Shown piece after piece: positions 39,492 through 48,301 of a stretch of 64,000 bases of DNA (positions are counted from its first letter, which is position 1; each line of letters starts with the position of its first letter). Under the pieces are notes generated by a model. It was given only the letters and a program-made list of their open reading frames with translations, ran no database searches and had not been told where the DNA came from. The translations under genes and the position numbers were made by a program. The stretch comes from CAYPAV01 sp964408805 (GTDB taxonomy: Bacteria; Pseudomonadota; Alphaproteobacteria; UBA8366), in the NCBI GenBank assembly GCA_964408805.1, contig CAYPAV010000004.1, forward strand, positions 124,001-188,000, in the 5' to 3' direction.

Positions 39492-41206
39492 CGGCGGCGA
39501 GCGAGGAACGCGCGATCGACGCGATCGAGATAGAGGTCTTCAACAACCGCATCCTGGCCATCATCGAGGAGATGGGTGCCAAGCTCGTCCGCTCGTCGTT
39601 TTCCCCCAATATCAAGGAGCGCCGGGACTGCTCGGTCGCGCTCTTCGATGTGAAGGGGCGGACGGTGGCTCAGGCGGCGCATATTCCGATGCATCTTGGC
39701 TCGCTGACAGGCGCCATTGATGCGGTGCTCCGCGATTTTCCGATGGAAGAGATGCTTCCGGGCGACGCCTATATCTGCAACGACGCCTATCTGGCGGGCG
39801 GTACGCACCTCCCCGATATATCGATCGTGACACCCATCTTCTGTGACGGCGCGGTGCGTTTTTTCACTGCCTGCCTCGGTCACCATTCCGATGTCGGGGG
39901 TGCGGTGCCGGGGTCGATCAGTCCCGATGCGGCCACGATTTTCGAGGAAGGCATCCGCATTCCGCCGATCAAGTTCGTCAGCGCCGGCGTGCTGGAAGAA
40001 GGCGTGATGCAGATTATCGCCCAGAACACCCGCGAGCCGGAGGAGCGCATCCTCGATCTCAAGGTCCAAATCGCGACCAACGAGCTTGGTGTTGCTCGCA
40101 TCGGGGCCTTGGTCGAAAGGATGGGCGTGGACGCCGTCGAAGCCGCGATCGAGGATTTGCTGCTCTATACCGAACGCCGGCTGAAGACGAGGGTGGCGGC
40201 GCTTCGGGACGGCAGCTACAGCTTCACCACTTGGATGGACGATGACGGGATTGATGGGGAGAAAGTGCCCCTGAAGGCAACGATCGTGGTAAAGGGTGAC
40301 CATCTCCTCATCGATTTCACCGGCACCGGCCCGCAGTCGCGCGGTGGCTATAATCTGATGGAGACGGGCGTCCTGGCGACGGTGTCCTATACCATGAAGG
40401 CGCTGCTCGATCCCGGCTTGCCGCCCAACTCCGGTCTCTTCGGGGCGATCGACTTCCTTGCGCCTGAAGGCAGCATCATCAATCCGAACTATCCGGCCGC
40501 CGTGGGCGCACGCACGACCACGTGCCAAAAACTCGCGGGTGCCATATTCGGCGCCATGGCCGAGGTTCTGCCGGAAGAAAAAATCATGGCGTCGAGCCAC
40601 AACGTCCTTGGCGCGTTCGTTGTTTCCGGGCAATCGAAGCGACGCGATGGCGCCTACGTCTATATCGAGACGATGGGCGGCGGGAACGGGGCGCGCTTCG
40701 ACAAGGACGGCATGGACGGCGCCCATTGCCACATCACCAATTCGCTGAACATGCCGGCGGAATCGGTCGAGCATGAATTCCCCCTGATGATCCACGAATA
40801 CGCCCTTGTCGCCGATTCAGGGGGTGCCGGACGGCATCGGGGCGGCATGGGCATCGCGCGTGATATCCGCGTCCTTCATGACGGGACGACGTTCACCGGT
40901 CGCGCCGACAGCTATCTCACCACGGCGGAAGGGTATGATGGCGGCCTCAACGGCGGCAATTGCCGGGTCGTCCGCAACCATGGCACGGCGCGCGAGGAAG
41001 CGATGTCGCCGAAACAACGGCTGATGGTGCTGAAGGAAGGCGAGACGGTGCGGATGGAAACGCCGGGTGCCGGCGGGCTCGGCCGGCCGGCGGACCGCGA
41101 TCCGGCGGCGCTCGCCAGCGACCTCGCCGATGGCAAGGTGTCGCGGGAAGCCGCTCTCAGGGATTACGGTCCGACCCTGGTCGAGAAGGCGCTGGCATTG
41201 CTATAA
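39488..41206 (+). CDS. Hydantoinase/oxoprolinase family protein, subunit B
   Basis: A 572-residue HyuB-type subunit. It shows AIEIEVFNNRILAI, an FSPNIKERRDCSVALFD stretch, DAYLAGGTHLPD and GHHSDVGGAVPG near the N-terminus (likely metal-binding His), then GGGNGARFD and the C-terminal TPGAGGLG. The gene overlaps subunit A by four bases and the two are co-translated. Whether the substrate is 5-oxoproline, hydantoin, acetone-type or other cannot be told from sequence. Confidence 0.93.
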   Translation: MTAASEERAIDAIEIEVFNNRILAIIEEMGAKLVRSSFSPNIKERRDCSVALFDVKGRTVAQAAHIPMHLGSLTGAIDAVLRDFPMEEMLPGDAYICNDAYLAGGTHLPDISIVTPIFCDGAVRFFTACLGHHSDVGGAVPGSISPDAATIFEEGIRIPPIKFVSAGVLEEGVMQIIAQNTREPEERILDLKVQIATNELGVARIGALVERMGVDAVEAAIEDLLLYTERRLKTRVAALRDGSYSFTTWMDDDGIDGEKVPLKATIVVKGDHLLIDFTGTGPQSRGGYNLMETGVLATVSYTMKALLDPGLPPNSGLFGAIDFLAPEGSIINPNYPAAVGARTTTCQKLAGAIFGAMAEVLPEEKIMASSHNVLGAFVVSGQSKRRDGAYVYIETMGGGNGARFDKDGMDGAHCHITNSLNMPAESVEHEFPLMIHEYALVADSGGAGRHRGGMGIARDIRVLHDGTTFTGRADSYLTTAEGYDGGLNGGNCRVVRNHGTAREEAMSPKQRLMVLKEGETVRMETPGAGGLGRPADRDPAALASDLADGKVSREAALRDYGPTLVEKALALL

Positions 41207-41233
41207 CGGCCGAACCCCAGGAGGAGAGAGCCC

Positions 41234-41845
41234 ATGGCCCGCATCGAAACCGTCGAGCAGTTGAGGGAAATCTACAAGCCGCCGAAGGGCCGGGCCGTGG
41301 AGAAGGTCATCCATCGGCTGGAGAAACACAGCCTTCGGTTCCTCGAACTCTCGCCCTTCCTGGTGCTCTCCACCCTCGGCGAGGACGGTATCGCCGATGT
41401 GTCGCCGCGCGGCGAGGGGCCGGGCTTCGTCCAGGTTCTGGACGACACGACGATCGCGATCCCCGACCGGCCGGGCAACAACCGGATCGACACGATGCGC
41501 AATATCGTCGCCAACGGGGAAGTCGGCACGATCTTCTTCATCCCCGGCGTCAGTGAGGTGCTGCGGATCAACGGCGACGCCGAAATCCGGGACGACGACG
41601 ATCTCCGCGCCCGGTTCGAGGTAAACGGCAAGCTTCCCGCCACCGTGATCGTGATCGAGATCCGCGAGATTTTCCTGCATTGTGCAAAAGCGATCATGCG
41701 CGCGGCGCTCTGGGATACGGAGACCCGGATCGATCGCGCGCAGCTGCCGACCATGGGACAGATGCTGAACGATCAGACCGGCGCCAACGACCCGGTCGAA
41801 AGCCAGGCCGAAATGGAAAGGCGCCATGAGGCGGTCCTCTATTGA
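41234..41845 (+). CDS. Pyridoxamine 5'-phosphate oxidase-family FMN protein (MSMEG_1061-like)
   Basis: A 203-residue split-barrel flavin-binding protein. It has LSPFLVLSTLGEDGIADVSPRGEGPGF near residue 40, RPGNNRIDTMRNI, and the tail HCAKAIMRAALWD typical of the MSMEG_1061-type subgroup. It probably reduces or binds a small ligand with FMN or F420. AGGAGAGA precedes the ATG by 7 bases. It follows HyuB by 27 bases and may be in its operon. Confidence 0.82.
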   Translation: MARIETVEQLREIYKPPKGRAVEKVIHRLEKHSLRFLELSPFLVLSTLGEDGIADVSPRGEGPGFVQVLDDTTIAIPDRPGNNRIDTMRNIVANGEVGTIFFIPGVSEVLRINGDAEIRDDDDLRARFEVNGKLPATVIVIEIREIFLHCAKAIMRAALWDTETRIDRAQLPTMGQMLNDQTGANDPVESQAEMERRHEAVLY

Positions 41846-41922
41846 AGCTGCCTTGACCCTGTCCGAAACGGGCTCATAATTCGAATCCTTGGGTCCGAAC
41901 GGGCCGTCGCATTGTTAGAGGT

Positions 41923-42891
41923 ATGAGCCAAACGGGTGAAATCGCATTCGGCGGCGATCTGGTCATCGATCGCAAGGACCAGCGCGCCTATATGGCGCGG
42001 ACGAACCGGCAGGGATTGATCTATCTGGCGGGGCATTTCTCGGCGCTGGGCGCCACGGGCTACTTGGTTTACCTGTCGATCGGCACGGGCTGGATCGTGC
42101 CGGCGGTCTTGGCGCACGGCTTCGTCATGGCGTTCCTGTTCGCCCCGGCGCATGAATGCAGCCACCGCACCCCCTTTCGGACCCGTTGGCTGAACGAGAC
42201 GGTCTATTGGGTTATCGCCTTCATCTACGGGGTGCCGCCGACCTTCTTCCGGTACTCGCACGCGACCCATCACACCTATACCCAGATGCGCGGGCGCGAC
42301 CCGGACATGGTACTGCCGCTGCAATCAACGATTTGGGATTATGTCCATTATGTGAGTGCACTGCCGTTCTGGCGGCGGAATATTATGTGGTTCGTCCGCC
42401 AGATTTTCGGCTTCATCGACCCGTCGGAGCGTTATTTTTTGCCCGATGCGGCGTTGCCGCGGGTCTACTGGGAAGCGCGGCTATTCGTGGCCCTCTATGC
42501 CGCGATTGCAATGCTCGCCCTTTACACCGGATCGATCGTCCCGCTGGTCTACTGGATTATCCCGCGGCTCGTCGGCGAGCCCTTCATGCGCTGGATTCGC
42601 ATCGCCGAACATTGCGAATGCGCGGAAGGCCCCGACCTCCGGGAAAACACCCGCACCACCAAGGCGCCGGCCTGGCTGAATTTCCTGTTCTGGAACATGC
42701 CCTATCACGCCGAGCACCATCTCTGCCCGAAAGTACCGTTCCACGCGCTGCCTCGCCTGCATGCCGCGATCGGGGACAAGGTCCATCCGATCGGCGAGGG
42801 GTATTTCAAAATCCACGGCGAGGTGCTGAGACAAATCGCCCGCCGCAGGGGCGTGACCTGGGCGCCCGAAACACCCGGTGCCGCCGAATAG
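41923..42891 (+). CDS. Membrane fatty acid desaturase
   Basis: A 322-residue di-iron membrane enzyme. It has the three His boxes HECSH (77-81), HATHH (113-117) and HAEHH (265-269), with several hydrophobic segments between boxes. It probably inserts a double bond, or hydroxylates, in an acyl chain, using electrons from a ferredoxin-type partner. The subclass cannot be told from boxes alone. Convergent with the SDR gene at 42909. Confidence 0.9.
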   Translation: MSQTGEIAFGGDLVIDRKDQRAYMARTNRQGLIYLAGHFSALGATGYLVYLSIGTGWIVPAVLAHGFVMAFLFAPAHECSHRTPFRTRWLNETVYWVIAFIYGVPPTFFRYSHATHHTYTQMRGRDPDMVLPLQSTIWDYVHYVSALPFWRRNIMWFVRQIFGFIDPSERYFLPDAALPRVYWEARLFVALYAAIAMLALYTGSIVPLVYWIIPRLVGEPFMRWIRIAEHCECAEGPDLRENTRTTKAPAWLNFLFWNMPYHAEHHLCPKVPFHALPRLHAAIGDKVHPIGEGYFKIHGEVLRQIARRRGVTWAPETPGAAE

Positions 42892-42908
42892 GCGTTTAGA
42901 GATTCCGC

Positions 42909-43688
42909 CTAAAACGCGCTGTTCAACAATCCCCCGTCGATCAACAGGTTCTGCCCCGTGATGTAGCCCGCATGGTCGCTGCAAAGGAAGGCGCAGGCCT
43001 GGCCGAACTCGTCTGCCTCGCCGAAGCGCCGGGCCGGGACGCGGTTCATGGATTCCTCCGCGATCTCGTTCTCCGAGCGTTTCTGGAGATCCGCCGTCGC
43101 CTTCAGGCCGGAGCGCATGCGCGCCGTGTCGAAATAGCCGGGCAGGATATTGTTGATGGTGACGTTGTGCTGTGCCACCGAGCGCGAGACGCCAGCCATG
43201 AAGGCGGTCAGGCCGGCCCTGGCACCACTCGAGAGGTCGAGCCCGAAGATCGGCATTTTCACCGAGATCGAGGTGATGTTGACGATGCGCCCGAACTTCC
43301 GTTCGACCATGCCGTCGATCACTTGCTGCACCAATTCCACCGGCGTCACCATGTTCATGGTGACCCCTTCCAGCATGGCGTCGCGGTCGAGGGTGCGGAA
43401 GTCGCGAAACGGCGGACCTCCGTTGTTGTTGATCAGAATATCGGGAGCCGGGCAGGCATCCAGGAGAGCGGTCTGTCCCTCCTTCGTGCCGACGTCGGCC
43501 GCGACGCCCCGGACCTCGGCGCCGGTGGCTTCGCTAATTTCCGCGGCCGTCGCCGCCAGGACCGCCTCGTCGCGGCCGTTGACGACGACCGAGACGCCGG
43601 CCGCCGCAAGCGCCATGGCGCAGCCCCGCCCAAGCCCCTTGCTCGACGCGCAGACGATCGCGGACTTGCCGGCGATGCCGAGATCCAT
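42909..43688 (-). CDS. SDR-family protein lacking the usual catalytic Tyr and Lys
   Basis: A 259-residue SDR with cofactor loop ASSKGLGRG (14-22), INNNGG and the catalytic Ser140. At the place of Tyr-x-x-x-Lys the sequence reads SSGAR, so Ser153 and Arg157 replace Tyr and Lys. This fits a known SDR side-branch in proteobacteria whose chemistry is unclear. It is two bases downstream of the crotonase gene and should be co-transcribed with it. Confidence 0.8.
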   Translation of the reverse strand: MDLGIAGKSAIVCASSKGLGRGCAMALAAAGVSVVVNGRDEAVLAATAAEISEATGAEVRGVAADVGTKEGQTALLDACPAPDILINNNGGPPFRDFRTLDRDAMLEGVTMNMVTPVELVQQVIDGMVERKFGRIVNITSISVKMPIFGLDLSSGARAGLTAFMAGVSRSVAQHNVTINNILPGYFDTARMRSGLKATADLQKRSENEIAEESMNRVPARRFGEADEFGQACAFLCSDHAGYITGQNLLIDGGLLNSAF

Positions 43689-43690
43689 GT

Positions 43691-44464
43691 CTAGCGCCCT
43701 TTCCAGTTCGGTTTCCGTTTCTCCGAGAAGGCGAGCGGGCCTTCAATCATGTCCTCGCTGGTGCGGAGCGTGTTGACGCTGTCGTATTCAGCCAGCATGG
43801 CATCCTTGACCGAGGCGTGGGTCAGGCCGTTGCGCACCACATCGATGCTGGTGCGGATCGAGACCGGCGAGCATTCCTGGATTAGCCCGGCCCATCGTTT
43901 GGCGGCTTCCAGCGCCTCGCCCTCGGGCACGACCTCGGTTACGAAGCCAAGCTCGTAGCCTTCGGCCGCGGGTACATGCCGGCCGGTCAGGATCATGCCC
44001 ATGGCCTGTTTCTGCGGCATGACGCGGGGCAGACGATGCAGCCCGCCCGCAAGTGCCGCCAGTCCGACGCGGGGTTCCGGAAGGGCGAAGCGCGCGTTCT
44101 CCGCGGCGACGATGATGTCGCAGGCGAGCGCCAGCTCGAAGCCGCCGCCCATGGCGACCCCGTTGACCGCCGCGATCAGCGGCTTCGTCCGGTCGAACCG
44201 CTCAGTAATGCCGCCAAAGCCGCCCGGCGGCTTGTCGCGAGTACCGCCCTCGGCCTGGAACTTCAGGTCGTTGCCGGCGCTGAAGGCGCGATCGCCCTCG
44301 CCCGTCATGATGCCGACCCAGAGGTCGGGGTCGTTCTCGAACTCGTCGAAGACTTCCTCCAATTCGAAATGCGCCGGCGAATGCAGCGCGTTCATGCGCT
44401 CCGGCCGGTTCAGGGTCACGATCAGCACGTGACCGTCGCGTTCGCTGGTGAAAAACTCGCCCAT
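43691..44464 (-). CDS. Enoyl-CoA hydratase/isomerase family protein (crotonase)
   Basis: A 257-residue crotonase: RAFSAGNDLKF loop, VNGVAMGGGFELALACD oxyanion block and PEPRVGLAALAGGLHRLPR region. The Glu of GGGFELAL is present and the second Glu (PEPRVG) also, so hydratase chemistry is possible. The ATG at 44464 is preferred because the frame beyond it (to 44554) has no ribosome site. The gene precedes the SDR gene in the same direction with a 2-base gap. Confidence 0.88.
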   Translation of the reverse strand: MGEFFTSERDGHVLIVTLNRPERMNALHSPAHFELEEVFDEFENDPDLWVGIMTGEGDRAFSAGNDLKFQAEGGTRDKPPGGFGGITERFDRTKPLIAAVNGVAMGGGFELALACDIIVAAENARFALPEPRVGLAALAGGLHRLPRVMPQKQAMGMILTGRHVPAAEGYELGFVTEVVPEGEALEAAKRWAGLIQECSPVSIRTSIDVVRNGLTHASVKDAMLAEYDSVNTLRTSEDMIEGPLAFSEKRKPNWKGR

Positions 44465-44755
44465 GATGGTCTCCCTCGGGGTCAATCGGTTCGGAAAAGG
44501 GATATAAGCCCGCCAACGCCCACGGGGAGGGTCATCAAGGCGGGCGCTGTTCATGATAACGATTCCAAGCGCTGACCTTCAGTCGCACAAGTTTACGGAT
44601 CGGTAGATTTGTGAGATTTTGGATCGATAGGGCCGAAGAAAGGGTCTTTGAAACGGGCGGAATATGAGCTCTTGGGATGATGTCGAGGTGAGCTCGATGA
44701 GCTGGAGGGATGGCTTTCGCTTGATTTTATTCTCCTGCGGGAGCCGGGGCGTCTG
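44465..44755. other. Intergenic region between crotonase and PAS genes
   Basis: About 290 bases between divergent genes. I saw no ORF with a ribosome site, no terminator and no clear promoter hexamers beyond a TATATCC-like stretch on the minus strand near 44500. Confidence 0.35.
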
Positions 44756-45235
44756 ATGGCCTCATCGGATACAAGCGCGGATCATCCGGGCCTCCCGGGG
44801 AATTGCGACCCAGAAATTCGGGAGATCGTCGACTATTGGGACTCGCTTCGGATTGAGGGCAGGCCGCCCGACCGGCGGCAAATCGACCCCGCCGACATTG
44901 TGCGAATGCTTCCGGCGATCGCGCTGCTTGACGTCCAGCGGGAGCCGTATCGCTTCAAGTTTCGTCTGCTCGGCGAACGGATGAACGAATATCACGGCCA
45001 AAACTACAACGGCAGATGGCTTGATGAAATCCTACCAAATTATGCTGAATCGCCCACGGCCAGCGACCTCGTCATTGTCGTGGAGAAAGCCGAATTGAGA
45101 TATCGGCGTGGCGGACCGCTAATCACCTACGAAAAGACTTTCATCGATATGGAGCGCGTCTTTCTGCCTTTTACCGACGGGGGCGAGCGTGTCGATATCG
45201 TCTTGGCCCACACGGTCTTTCATGTGAACGCCTAA
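44756..45235 (+). CDS. Small PAS-domain protein
   Basis: A 159-residue protein consisting almost entirely of one PAS-like domain (IVDYWDSLRIEGRPPDRRQIDPADIVRMLPAIALLDV, then RFKFRLLGERMNEYHGQNYNGRWLDEI). Such stand-alone PAS proteins are frequent in Rhodospirillales; they bind small ligands, but no output domain is visible. GGGAGCCGGGG lies just upstream of the ATG. It converges on the ferredoxin-domain gene with one base between stops. Confidence 0.78.
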   Translation: MASSDTSADHPGLPGNCDPEIREIVDYWDSLRIEGRPPDRRQIDPADIVRMLPAIALLDVQREPYRFKFRLLGERMNEYHGQNYNGRWLDEILPNYAESPTASDLVIVVEKAELRYRRGGPLITYEKTFIDMERVFLPFTDGGERVDIVLAHTVFHVNA

Positions 45236-45236
45236 A

Positions 45237-45599
45237 TCAGCCATCCTCATTCGGCCTGAGCGCCAGCGAAAGTTTCTCCTTCGGCGGCACGATGTCGGTC
45301 ACGAGATCGCGCAGCAAGGTCTTGTTGGTCAGCGGCCCCACGGTGACCGGCGGCCCGCCCAGCCGCGTTGTGCAGGCGTATTGGGTCTTGCCGTCGACCT
45401 TCACCATGCATTCTTTGCAGGTATTTGCGTTCGTACAGCTGTATCGGAAGGCAAGCGAACCGTCCCGATTGGCGTGGATCCAAATCAGCGCATCGAGGAC
45501 CGACATGCCCTTGCTGTAGGGAACCTCGAACGTCTCGGTGCGGGGTGTCTCGTCCGCGCCGCCGCGCTGGATGTGCAAGGTCGCCGTCTCGGCCGTCAT
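45237..45599 (-). CDS. Short SdhB/FrdB-like 2Fe-2S protein (120 residues)
   Basis: Resembles only the N-terminal 2Fe-2S half of a succinate dehydrogenase/fumarate reductase iron-sulfur subunit. Cysteines 55, 61, 64 and 76 would bind the cluster, with spacing C-x5-C-x2-C-x11-C, one residue longer than the usual x4 first gap. The 3Fe-4S and 4Fe-4S half is missing, and so is any membrane anchor. Its ATG overlaps the stop of the flavoprotein gene by four bases, so it is that protein's partner and probably passes electrons to or from it. Substrate unknown. Confidence 0.82.
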   Translation of the reverse strand: MTAETATLHIQRGGADETPRTETFEVPYSKGMSVLDALIWIHANRDGSLAFRYSCTNANTCKECMVKVDGKTQYACTTRLGGPPVTVGPLTNKTLLRDLVTDIVPPKEKLSLALRPNEDG

Positions 45600-47311
45600 T
45601 CCGCCGCCTCCAGCCGTGCCAACTCGAAAGAGGAGGTGACGCAGTCGACCGGGCGGATGGTCAAATTATCGCCGTCCAGAGTGGTCACCAGGTTGTGGGT
45701 TTGCGTGGGGTCCGTTTGCGGATAGTCGTCGCGCTGATGGGCGCCCCGGCTTTCGGTACGGGCCAGGGCCGAGGCCACGATCGTCTCGGCCGCCAGCAGC
45801 CCGGCGCGGAGATCGAACCATTCCTGCACCGAGATCGCGAAACACCGGTCGGCGGCGCCCGGATGATCGCCAAGAGCTGTGCGCATCTCTTCGATCCGCC
45901 TTTTCGCCCGATCCAGCCCGGCCGCGTCCCGCAACAGGCCGACATCCCGCCACATCAGGTCCTGGAGTTCGGCGAGCAGCGGGCCCAGCGCGGGGTCCGG
46001 GCCGTTCGTCGGCCCCTCGACCCTATCGATTGCACCGGCTGCCGCCTCCGGCGTCCAGTGATGCGCCGCACCCCGCACGAGATTCGCCGCATGGCGCCCG
46101 GCGCGTTCGCCGAAGACGAAGGTCTCGGGAATGGCGTTGCCGGAGAGGCGGTTGGCGCCGTTGGCGCCGCCCACGGCCTCGCCGGCGGCGAACAGCCCCT
46201 CGACCCGGGTCGCCATTCGTGCGTCTACACGAATGCCGCCCATAAGGTAGTGCGCGATCGGCGAGACCTCGATCGGTCCCTTCGCCAAGTCTATGCCGTT
46301 GACCGCGAGACGGTCGATAACCGGGCCGAAGGCGCTTCGGAGTTCGGCCTCCGAAATATGCTCGAAACTCAGATAAGCACCACCGGCGGGCGAGCCCCTG
46401 CCGGCGGCGACTTCCTGGAGGATCGCGAAGGAGGCAACGTCGCGCGGCGCCGTATAGGTACCGGAATCGACATGGCCGTAGTTTTCGATGAACTCCTCGC
46501 GATCGCCGTTCAACAAGCGCCCGCCGAGCTTGTAGCGGAAGGGGTCCCACATGATCGGGTCCATGCCGACCATGCGGGGTGCCAGATGGCCGATCGGAAA
46601 GAATTGGACGAACTCCATGTCGATCAATTCCGCACCCGCGCGAAGCGCCAGGGCGAAGGCGTCGCCGCCCATATTTACCGAGGCGCTGTTCCGCCGGTAG
46701 AGGCGGGTCAGCCCGCCGGCGGCGAGGATCACCGCCTTGGCGGCGATTTGGACGGCCCGGCCGGATTCGACATCGAGGCCGACCGCGCCCGCCACCTTGC
46801 CACCTTGCTGGATGATATCGGTGATGGCGAGGCCGCTCACCCGGGTCACCGCGTCGGCGCGCGCGACCTGTGTTCGCAGGGTCTTGGCGACCGCGGGGCC
46901 GGTGTTCAGGAAATCCACATACACGCAGCGGGGGATTTGATGGCCGGGTGCGGTCACCTGCTTCATATGGCCGTCTTCGCGCGCCCACCCGACCTTCCAA
47001 TCGTCCATCTCGCGGATGCGGATCGGCGCCTCCTCGCAGAGGATCGCCGCCAGTTCCTCGTTGCAAAGCCCGCGCCCGGCCTCGAGCGTATCTCGGAGAT
47101 GATGCGTCCAGTGATCGGGTGTTTCCTCGGCGACGGCGGCCGCCACGGTCATTTGCGCCATGATGGTGGCGCCGCCCCGGCCGATCAGGCTCTTGTCGAC
47201 GAGAAGGGCGGTCGCGCCGTTCTGGGCGGCGGTGACCGCCGCATACATGCCGGCGCCCCCGGCGCCGACGACCAGGACATCGGTTTCGAGATATTGGGTC
47301 ATGCCGTCCAA
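45596..47311 (-). CDS. SdhA/FrdA-like flavoprotein subunit
   Basis: A 571-residue FAD flavoprotein: Rossmann loop VVGAGGAGMYAA near residues 13-24, DTLEAGRGLCNEELAAILC and ALAYGGIRVDAR-type regions, and the C-terminal Fum_red_C-like helices. The usual flavin-attaching His of SHT is not seen (the loop reads GATIMAQMTVAA), so FAD is probably not covalently bound. It is co-transcribed with the 2Fe-2S protein (overlap of 4) and a TauD-type dioxygenase (2-base gap). No cytochrome b subunit is nearby, unlike succinate dehydrogenase. It may oxidise or reduce an unknown organic acid. Confidence 0.88.
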   Translation of the reverse strand: MDGMTQYLETDVLVVGAGGAGMYAAVTAAQNGATALLVDKSLIGRGGATIMAQMTVAAAVAEETPDHWTHHLRDTLEAGRGLCNEELAAILCEEAPIRIREMDDWKVGWAREDGHMKQVTAPGHQIPRCVYVDFLNTGPAVAKTLRTQVARADAVTRVSGLAITDIIQQGGKVAGAVGLDVESGRAVQIAAKAVILAAGGLTRLYRRNSASVNMGGDAFALALRAGAELIDMEFVQFFPIGHLAPRMVGMDPIMWDPFRYKLGGRLLNGDREEFIENYGHVDSGTYTAPRDVASFAILQEVAAGRGSPAGGAYLSFEHISEAELRSAFGPVIDRLAVNGIDLAKGPIEVSPIAHYLMGGIRVDARMATRVEGLFAAGEAVGGANGANRLSGNAIPETFVFGERAGRHAANLVRGAAHHWTPEAAAGAIDRVEGPTNGPDPALGPLLAELQDLMWRDVGLLRDAAGLDRAKRRIEEMRTALGDHPGAADRCFAISVQEWFDLRAGLLAAETIVASALARTESRGAHQRDDYPQTDPTQTHNLVTTLDGDNLTIRPVDCVTSSFELARLEAAE

Positions 47312-47313
47312 AT

Positions 47314-48156
47314 CTACTCGAAGCGTTGCACGATGGCGCGGATCTTGATGCGCCGGTCGGCCGGCGGATAGTCACCGGCTCCGCGGTGGGTCGTGCTCCA
47401 TTGATCCCAGATCAAGAGATCACCCGGCGTCCAATCGTGATGATAGGTGAATTCCGGCTGGGTCGCATGCGCGGTCAGGGTCTCTACCAGTTCGACGCTC
47501 GCCGCCCGGTCCAGTTCCTTGAATTTCCGGGTATGGGTTTCATTGACGAAGAGTAGCTCTCGATCGCTCTCCGGATGGCGGGCGACGGCGGGATGGATGG
47601 CGTCGTCGAAGGTCTCTTCCTGATCCTTGTCGAGGGATTTGTCGTACATGCCGCCGCCGGGGCCTGCTCCATGCCAATGAAGGCCCGTCAGGCCGGCGAC
47701 GCGGGTCTTCATCTCGGGAGCCAGAGTGGCGTAGGCGGCGCACATGTTTGCGAAAATCGTGCCGCCGCCCGAAGTCGGCACCTCATAGGCGTGCAGGATA
47801 CCGAGCACGGGCGGGTCCTGGGTATAGCTGCCGTCGGTGTGCCAGTTGGTCGCCCGTTTGACGCCGAATTCATCGATCGACCCGTCGGCCGCCACATTGG
47901 TCAGCCAGGAGAGGTCCGGGAAATCCGCATGCCGGTATTTCCGGAGGACATGGCGCTGCAGCGGCCCGAACCCCCGGGCGAAGGCATGGAAGGCGGGTGC
48001 GTTCAGCTCCTGGTCCGGGAACAGAAGGACGTGATGTGCCGCCAGACCTTCGCGGATCCAGGTCCGGGTCGGGCCATCGATTCCGGCGGCAAGATCTATA
48101 CCGGTCACGCGCCCGCCGATGGCGGCGCTGAGAGGGGTGATCTCCCTTCGATCCAT
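47314..48156 (-). CDS. TauD/TfdA-family Fe(II)/2-oxoglutarate dioxygenase
   Basis: A 280-residue dioxygenase: His106 and Asp108 of the iron triad (NWHTDGSY), the second His near the C-terminus (THRGAGDYPP), and an Arg afterwards. Family members hydroxylate taurine, alpha-ketoglutarate-linked herbicides and similar compounds. It heads the three-gene unit with the flavoprotein and 2Fe-2S protein. The substrate is unknown. Confidence 0.9.
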   Translation of the reverse strand: MDRREITPLSAAIGGRVTGIDLAAGIDGPTRTWIREGLAAHHVLLFPDQELNAPAFHAFARGFGPLQRHVLRKYRHADFPDLSWLTNVAADGSIDEFGVKRATNWHTDGSYTQDPPVLGILHAYEVPTSGGGTIFANMCAAYATLAPEMKTRVAGLTGLHWHGAGPGGGMYDKSLDKDQEETFDDAIHPAVARHPESDRELLFVNETHTRKFKELDRAASVELVETLTAHATQPEFTYHHDWTPGDLLIWDQWSTTHRGAGDYPPADRRIKIRAIVQRFE

Positions 48157-48301
48157 TTCCGTCTCCGTCGTTCCGATCGTCCGGCGCCAGGATAGTGATT
48201 TTCACGGCCCCCGAAAGCCCGCCGGCGATCCACGGCGTTGGATTGCGTCCGAGATGACGCTAACTTTCTGAAGAGTTCAACATTCGACGGGATGGCGCGT
48301 C

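Noticed and set aside
45368..47371. 667-codon open frame antisense to the flavoprotein and ferredoxin genes
   Set aside because: It sits opposite two certain genes, has no known motif, and its codons follow the wrong phase of GC bias.
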